Of a stretch of DNA of 64,000 nt, positions 57,501 through 64,000 are shown one piece after another. Both the position numbers and the translations under genes were made by a program. Location of the stretch: positions 1 to 64,000 of the forward strand of contig CAMVOC010000004.1 in NCBI GenBank assembly GCA_947169045.1. The letters run 5' to 3'. Position 1 is the first letter of the stretch. Every line of letters begins with the position of its first letter. This DNA is from an uncultured bacterium. Lineage in GTDB: Bacteria; Patescibacteriota; Gracilibacteria; Absconditabacterales; Absconditicoccaceae. The notes beneath the pieces are model-generated. The model saw only the letters and a list, made by a program, of their open reading frames with translations. It was not told the DNA's origin and did no database searches.

Positions 57501-57528
57501 ATTATATTCAAAATTTTAAAAAAGTCAA
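57501..57528 (-). promoter_or_regulatory. TTGACT-N16-TATAAT promoter for the SufU-like gene
   Basis: On the reverse strand TTGACT (57528-57523), a 16-nt spacer TTTTTAAAATTTTGAA and TATAAT (57506-57501) repeat the promoter block seen at 13904 and 45682. The leader to the ATG is about 130 nt. Confidence 0.75.
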
Positions 57529-57558
57529 GAGGATTATGCTTATAAAAGGAAGAAAAAT

Positions 57559-57587
57559 CTGACTTTTTTTTCTTTTTGGAGTATCAT
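57559..57587 (+). promoter_or_regulatory. Promoter-like block for the giant surface protein
   Basis: CTGACT (57559-57564), 17 nt ending TTGGAG and TATCAT (57582-57587) resemble a weak version of the TTGACT block. It is divergent from 57501-57528, and the ATG lies at 57618. Confidence 0.4.
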
Positions 57588-57617
57588 TAGTGTAAGTTTT
57601 ATCACATATACTTATCG

Positions 57618-60600
57618 ATGATGAAAAAGAAAGTTCTTGCCTTAGGAATCGTTTTATCAGGAATGCTAATATGTGGGATATCGCAAGTATCCGCTGATAC
57701 TACAAGAACGGTGGCGTGTACGGGATTGCCAAATAATGCGGTTTGGAGCTCTAATTCCAGTACTACAAAATACATAACTCAGACATGGCTCGTATTTCAA
57801 AATACGGGAGTATGGGTGCCTTCATCGGAAGGGTCATATAACACCTCAACATTGGGGTCTAACTGTTATTACACATGTAACGCTACTTCCACACGAAATA
57901 GTAGCAATGAAACCTGTGTACAAAATACGCGAGAGGCAGGCAATCGAGGAAGATGTATTCAAGGCCAGACTACAAGAACGGTACAGTGTACCTCATTTGC
58001 AGGAGCAGTATTGGCAGATGCAGCTTGTAACGTTAGTACAAAACCGAGTACGACTCAGACTTGTACGGTTTCTTTGCCTATTGTAGAATTTAGTCCAAAT
58101 GGAAGTACTACATACAAAACAGGATATGCGGTGAGAATGTCGGTAGACGGGAATGATGGACGTTCTCCAAAAGATTTAAAATATATCTGGCAAACTTCAA
58201 GTAACTGTCCAAGCACTACTGGGGGATATACCTCAACATTCACAGAAAATTGAACAATTTATAGCCCAGCAAATCAAAATGGACAAGTATACCTATGTGT
58301 AACTGCAAGTAATCAGGCTGGAGGTACTATTTATACAGGAAGATCGTTTCTTTTGGATACTATCGCACCTTCAGGAAATGCTTCTATCTCTGGGAATATA
58401 ACCCATACAACACAGAACTCCGTAAAAATTAAGGTATCTTCCGTTAGTGATAACATTTCTGCAAATAACCAGATTTTAGGTTGTGTTAGTAAAAACACCT
58501 CACTTGAGTATTGTGGCTTTTGGTCATCTCTATCGAATCTTACTTGGGAACTATCAGAAGGATATGGGGATAAGATGGGATTCGTATTTTTGAGAGATCA
58601 GGCAGGAAATGTATCAAGTCCAAAACTGATCACAATCAATAGAGTTGCTCCATCAGAAGTAACATTTTCACCTAATGGAAACGATAACACTCCAGCAAAG
58701 AGTGCTTCGATAACAGTGACTGTAACGGTAAATGATAAGCTCGATAATTCATCTACATTAAAATATACATGGATGAAAGGGGCTTGCCCGTTAACTACAG
58801 CAAGTTACACAGAAACTCTTACTAATAATCAAGTAATCACTACCCCAGAGAATGGACATGGAGGATATCGTTTATGTGTCATGGTAACAAATCCTCTTGT
58901 ACCATCAGAACCAGTAATAAAAGGAAGTGATTATTTTGTATTAGATAATACTGCTCCAACAGGATCAATTAAAATTAATAATGGTGCAACTACTACTACC
59001 TCTAGATATGTAACATTAAATTTATCTGGAATTGATACTACAGTAAGTTGCGGATGGGAGCCATGACTTACAAGTATGGTAGAAGTTTGTAGTGGCACTT
59101 CGAAAGAAGCTTACCAAATGTGTATCTCTAATCAAAGTTTCTCTGCTACATTCTGTCCTACTCAATGGGAAAACTATGCAACCATAAAGAGTAATCGAGA
59201 TCTTACAGCAGGAATAGGAGAAAAATGGGTATACGTCAGATATAAAGATCAGGCAGGAAATATTTCTCAAGAATATAAAGCAAAAATAGAGCTACAAGCA
59301 GTGATCTGAACATATAAAATCATTTTAAGTACGGGTACTATTAATTCAGGGACTTATACCACTACGTCTGAATCTCAAACAAGAACGCTGACTCCACCGA
59401 CAAATTTCTTGACGGTCTCTTTTGATTCAAATGGAGGAGGAACAGTAACTCCAGCAAGTGTAAATAGTGAAAGGGAATTTAGTGGATGGATCATCACTAC
59501 CAACAGTACCCCATCAAGTAGTATCGTAGGAAATACATTGACAATACCAGCTAATGCAGCAGGACCAATAATAATTAACGACCAATGGAAAGCCTGGCAA
59601 TCTGTAACATGTTCCCCAGCTCCAAAAAAAGAAGGATTTTATTTTCTTGGTCGATATACTTCACCTATTAACGGAGAAGGTACACGAAAATGTGGTGCAA
59701 ATGGTAGTTACACACCGACTTCTTCAGAAACGCTTTATGCTCACTGGGAAGCACTTCCTACATGTAATTATCAATGAGAAGTAACGCCTTTGACTCAAGC
59801 ATTATTTAATAGATTGTATCCAAAAAATTCACTTTGTAACCCTTCAACTTCCTTAAAAGAAGGACCTACGTATACTCCCGGAGCAGGATGGAGATGGACA
59901 TGTGGAACGGTATCGCATCCTTATGAGGTATCTTGTTTCATTCCAGAATTGACACAAGAGGAGGGAAAACTTAGAGTAACCAAAACAGCAGCTCCAAGAG
60001 AGGCTAGACCTGGGGAAATAATAAGTTGGAAACTAGTATTTACTGCAACAGATGGAAATATTAACGAACCAGAATCTTTTACGGATGTGATTCCTGAAGG
60101 TCTACTATTAATTCCTGGTTTCTCTAAAATTACTCCTGAATGAAGCGCAGAAATTAGTATAGAAGGGGATCAACAACTAAATATTACCATTTTGCCATCC
60201 CTAAAAAACGGGCAAAGTATAACGGTATGGATATACACCAAGATTCCAGAAGAGTACGAAGAAAATAAGACAATTACAAATTGTGTAAAAAAAGCTGAAT
60301 TACAAAGAGAACTTACTTGTGATGACGATATTCAGTGGAATGGACTTTTAATTGCAGCTTGTAATGTAGGTGCAACTGAAGTGTCTAATGGTAACAATCC
60401 AGCGAGTTTTGGTAATTATTATCAATGGGGAAATAATAATCCAATGGGAGATTATACCGTTGATCAATATCAACCAGTTAGAAATACATCAATAAATGCT
60501 AGGGACTACTTACCTTCACAATATACAAGTAGTGAGTTTATTACGGTCAATCCGCGAGATTATCCAGAGAATCCAGATTTGCGAGGAGATAAAACAAATA

Positions 60601-63600
60601 CGAATGAAGCGAGAAAAGGACCTTGTCCTGAAGGATATCATGTACCATCTCTCAGTGAGTGGGAAACGTTATTTAAAGGAATGTCGAATGCAGATACTAA
60701 CGTTCTAGTAGAAACACTCAAATTTCCTTACGGAGGAAGACGCGATGGAAATACTGCAAGACTTGTGGATCTTAATCAAGGAAACCGAGGAGGTTATCGG
60801 TCATCTACTCCTTTCTCAGCTATGTTAGAAAGATCTCATATGATCAAACTTTCTCCATCAGAATTCACCATAGAACCATATAATCGTAATGAAGGACTTA
60901 ATGTTCGTTGTTTTAAAGATACACTTCCAGAGGCGATAGAAAATACTCTTGATGAACCAGTATGTGATACAGTTAATATCGTTCCAAAAGGAGAACTCGA
61001 ACGAGAAAAAACAGCTTCTACTTCTAGAGTTACTCAAGTAGGGGATGAAATCATTTATACGTTAAAGTTTACTGGAACAGGAGGAAAGACCGAAGCTTGA
61101 TGGTTTTCTGATGAAATAAATGAGAATCTTGAAGTGATAGAAACGGGAGTAAATGCGTATCCAGAAGAAAGAAGTAATAATGTGAAGCTCAATCAACAGG
61201 CAAATAATTTTGATATTTACATTCCATCTCTCAATAACGGGGAGACCATTACTATCGTTATTAAAACAAAGTTAAGAACATTGCCAAATACGGAGGTGGT
61301 AACAGGAATTCAAAATTGTCTTATAAAACAAAGTGCTACATCTTATGGGCTACTAACGGATGGATGACTCTATACGCTAGATCTAGCAATAAATCCTTCT
61401 ATTGATGGAATTGCAATAGATCCTTCTATTGATGGAAATAATGTCATAAATAGCGCAGAATCAAATGGTTGAGATACTGCAGAGAATCCAATCGAAGTAT
61501 TGAATCCGGACGCTGATGCAATAGTACAACCTTGAGATGAGGACAGTAAAGTAAAATGTGTACGAGTCAGCTTTCCAGAAAATATCCGAAATACAACCTA
61601 TAGTAAAAAATTAATTTACCAATCAGGAGATACTATTGCCCGAGAAATTACGTGGCAATGAGTCAAGTGAGTTTCCAGAGAAGAACAATTTATTGATGAA
61701 TTAACAGGAGAAATTACAAATATTTCGATAGGAACAGCAAAGCGAACTCAGAGCCCAGCAGGAGAACTTTCGCGAAGCTCAACGTATCCTATAACATCTC
61801 CAATTACTTTTACACTAAGTGGACTTCAAGAAAAACACTCAGTTTCGCTCATAATCACAGGGACAATCCTACCAGAAGCTGATACTAAAAATATAGAGAA
61901 CTGTATCTATAAAGTAGATAAGACAGAAGAATCTGAAAATAATAGATTTGGGACAGAAGTGCCATTAGTTGGAATCCATTATGAAGATTGGATAGATCGA
62001 GATCGAAATGATGCCGAACTATGTTTTTATGGAGAGAAGGAAGGAAATCTCACTTTTAATGGACAAGAAATGATTGCTCAATTTTCAGGAGAGCTAAATC
62101 TTGAAATTCAACGTAATGCGTGAGCAAATCACGATTATAAAATTACTGTAAAAAATAGTAAAGGAAGGATCAAACAGATTTATACAGGAAATACATATCA
62201 TGGAGCTCCTATTAAAGATGGATCAAAGAAATCAATAAGCTATAAAACGATCTCCGTAAGTACAGGAGATAATATTGAAGTAAGCTTCGTTAACGCATAT
62301 TGGGATCAGTATGGAGGAGGGGAAGCTTGTGCTCCTGAGGGACATCCTAAGACAGCACGACAGCGAATCCTTAATAATTCTCAGCGAGGAAAACGAAGAA
62401 GTCCTAACTTGATTGAGAAAAAATATTCATGCGAAGAAATTGATCAAGGAAGACTAGAAGTATTACCAAATAAATGTAGAAACTTGTTCGCAAAAAAAGA
62501 ATGTGCAGGATGATGTTCAAAAGGTGAGTTTCGAAATCCTGAGACGCAGAAATGTGAAAAAGATCCAAATCTCTTTTGTACTGATGGAAGCTTAAAGGCA
62601 GATAAAAAAGCTGAATGTGAAGCAGAAGGTGGGGAACGACAGGATGCTGATTGTACGTGTACTAAGGGAACAATATCGCAACCTATTGCATGTTGATCAT
62701 TGTCTGGTAGTATGCTTCCTCGGGATTTTGATATAGAAACGGTTACAGAGAATCAGTTTTGTATTCCTCCTGAAGCATGGGACGGTACTAGTGAAGAGAC
62801 TCCAGATGATGAAGGAGGGGTAATAATTACATGGAAATGTAAAAATGGTACAGAAGAATTAATCTGTAGTGCTATTAAAGAACCTAAACAAGAAGACCTA
62901 TGTCCTGATGGAAAAACAAAAACAGAGAAAAAAGCTGAATGTGAAGAGAAGGGTCAAAAACGAGATGGAGAATGTGATTGTATCATTACAGAATCAATAG
63001 AAACACCCGTTGTATGTGGACCACTGTCAGGTCAGGAGATCGCTCATGATATTGATATCAATACACTTGATGAGAGTCAGTTTTGTATTCCTCCTGAAGC
63101 ATTAGTTCGTCCATTTGAAAAAAATACAGATGATGAACTGATATGGAAATGTAAAAATGATACAGAGGAATTAATCTGTAAGGCTACGAAGGTACACGGA
63201 TCTGCAGAGGATTTATGTCCTGATGGAACGACAAAAGCATCTCATGAGGCAGAAAAAGCTGAATGTTTAGAGAAGAATGGGAAATGGGATGATGCAAACT
63301 GTGGATGTAGGAATGAGCCAGAACTTGTTGTATGTTGAGATACATATCATATGCAATCATTGCCAAAGAATACAGTTTTTGATAGCACTCTCTTGTGTAA
63401 TCCGTCAGAAAGTTATAATGGAGACCTTAAAGAGACTACAAACGGATGGACATGGTCTTGTGGAGATGCAGAAGCTTGTTGGGCAAGTAATTGTCCTGCA
63501 GGATTTGAAAGAGACAAAGATGGAAACTGTGCGCTCAGTGATATTTCTCATACAAAGACGCTTAGCGGAAGTAGAGAAATCTCAGAAATAGGACAAACAG

Positions 63601-64000
63601 TAACATGGATATTTACATGGACAGCAAATGCAAAGTTCCAAGATAAGAATTACCATTATATTGAGGAGCTTCCATCATATTTTGAAATTGTTGGAGATGT
63701 AGTTTTCAAACCAGCAGATGCAGTAGGAGACAAAGTAACCTATGAAATAGGGGAGGGTAATATCGATTTCCGAGTACACAATATGAATGCCGGAGAAAAG
63801 CTTACCGTAGAGGTAACTGTAAAACTCGTAGAGCGACCTGAAGGAGTAAAAGGATTCCGTAATTGTTTGGTAGCTTCAGGAAACGGAGAGGAGGCATCAT
63901 TTGATAAAAAAGTCTGACTCATCTATGAAGATTGGACAGATCGAGATCGAATTGATGTTTCGTTATGTTTAGAGGGAGATGTAACGTTGTCTTCGGAAGC
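57618..64000 (+). CDS. Giant secreted multidomain surface protein (continues beyond window)
   Basis: One frame is open from ATG 57618 to the window end (more than 2125 codons); every interruption is UGA and no UAA or UAG occurs. Order of parts: signal peptide (LALGIVLSGMLICGISQVSA); TSP1-like Cys repeats (to ~150); Ig-like beta domains (~155-560); an InlB-like repeat with VSFDSNGGG (~598-720); DUF11-type domains (KTAAPREARPGEIISWKLVF, ~778-890 and again ~1120, ~1970); a FISUMP module (~900-1100); Cys-rich repeats LCPDGKT...KAEC...C.C (~1650-1900). It is probably an adhesin for host contact. The C-terminal anchor lies outside the window. Confidence 0.85.

Overview
The window reads as a stretch of chromosome from a Patescibacteria (CPR) bacterium of the Absconditabacteria (SR1) lineage, order Absconditabacterales. 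The reason is the genetic code. Nearly every gene is cut into pieces by in-frame UGA, and those UGA codons fall on invariant glycines (RecA G204, the TypA DTPGH motif, the FGFG motif of the penicillin-binding protein, the GpmI DGFG motif). CGA and CGG also fall repeatedly on conserved tryptophans (IleRS, GatB, SufB, PPDK, the RRM protein). UGA=Gly with CGA/CGG=Trp is the code known for Absconditabacterales (NCBI table 37). All coordinates below join the pieces under that code; only UAA and UAG are taken as stops, and residues given as W may be CGA or CGG.

Layout. 0.1-5.3 kb: a transglycosylase-like secreted protein, a CAP protein, a large unknown protein and pheS. 5.3-9.8 kb: ruvX, an S41 protease, RNase J and an O-methyltransferase. 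9.9-13.9 kb: ppdK and recA. 13.9-17.9 kb: a reverse-strand group (rsmE, a small membrane protein, a SufD-like protein, an unknown), two unknown genes and an RRM RNA-binding protein. 18-20.7 kb: an acyltransferase-ACP-acyl-ACP synthetase fusion. 20.7-26.7 kb: envelope and division genes (secreted CAP protein, FtsL-like protein, rsmH, class B PBP, murD). 26.7-35.5 kb: a DUF1846 protein, gatB, an EEP-family protein, a dihydrouridine synthase, gpmI, an S66 LD-carboxypeptidase and a TerC protein. 35.5-38.9 kb: small secreted and cysteine-rich proteins, a C39-like protease, tRNA-Thr, a PAP2-like protein and an FtsQ-like protein. 38.9-45.6 kb: RNase Y, ligA, an unknown and a TPR-like protein. 46-50 kb: an isoleucyl-tRNA synthetase carrying an inserted Nudix domain and an inserted histidine-phosphatase domain. 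50.2-57.4 kb: a FISUMP-type secreted protein, typA, sufB, a 2-oxoacid:ferredoxin oxidoreductase and a degenerate SufU/IscU-like protein. 57.6 kb to the end: a giant secreted repeat protein that runs off the window.

Working together, the genes give translation and RNA turnover (pheS, ileS, gatB, rsmE, rsmH, Dus, typA, RNases J and Y), recombination and repair (recA, ruvX, ligA), wall synthesis and division (murD, PBP, FtsL/FtsQ-like, S66 and transglycosylase-like hydrolases), pyruvate/PEP and 2-oxoacid metabolism (ppdK, gpmI, KorA-like) and Fe-S assembly (sufB, SufD-like, SufU-like). Phospholipid acylation appears to rely on scavenged fatty acids, and large surface proteins fit an episymbiotic or predatory cell.

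The most striking unexplained signals are three. A short motif, AAAAAGCTGA, is present in 29 exact copies on both strands, in genes and between them, like a DNA-uptake sequence or a Chi-like site. The IleRS is a three-enzyme protein. A recurrent promoter block (TTGACT, a 16-nt T/A-rich spacer, TATAAT) sits ahead of several genes and apparent small RNAs.
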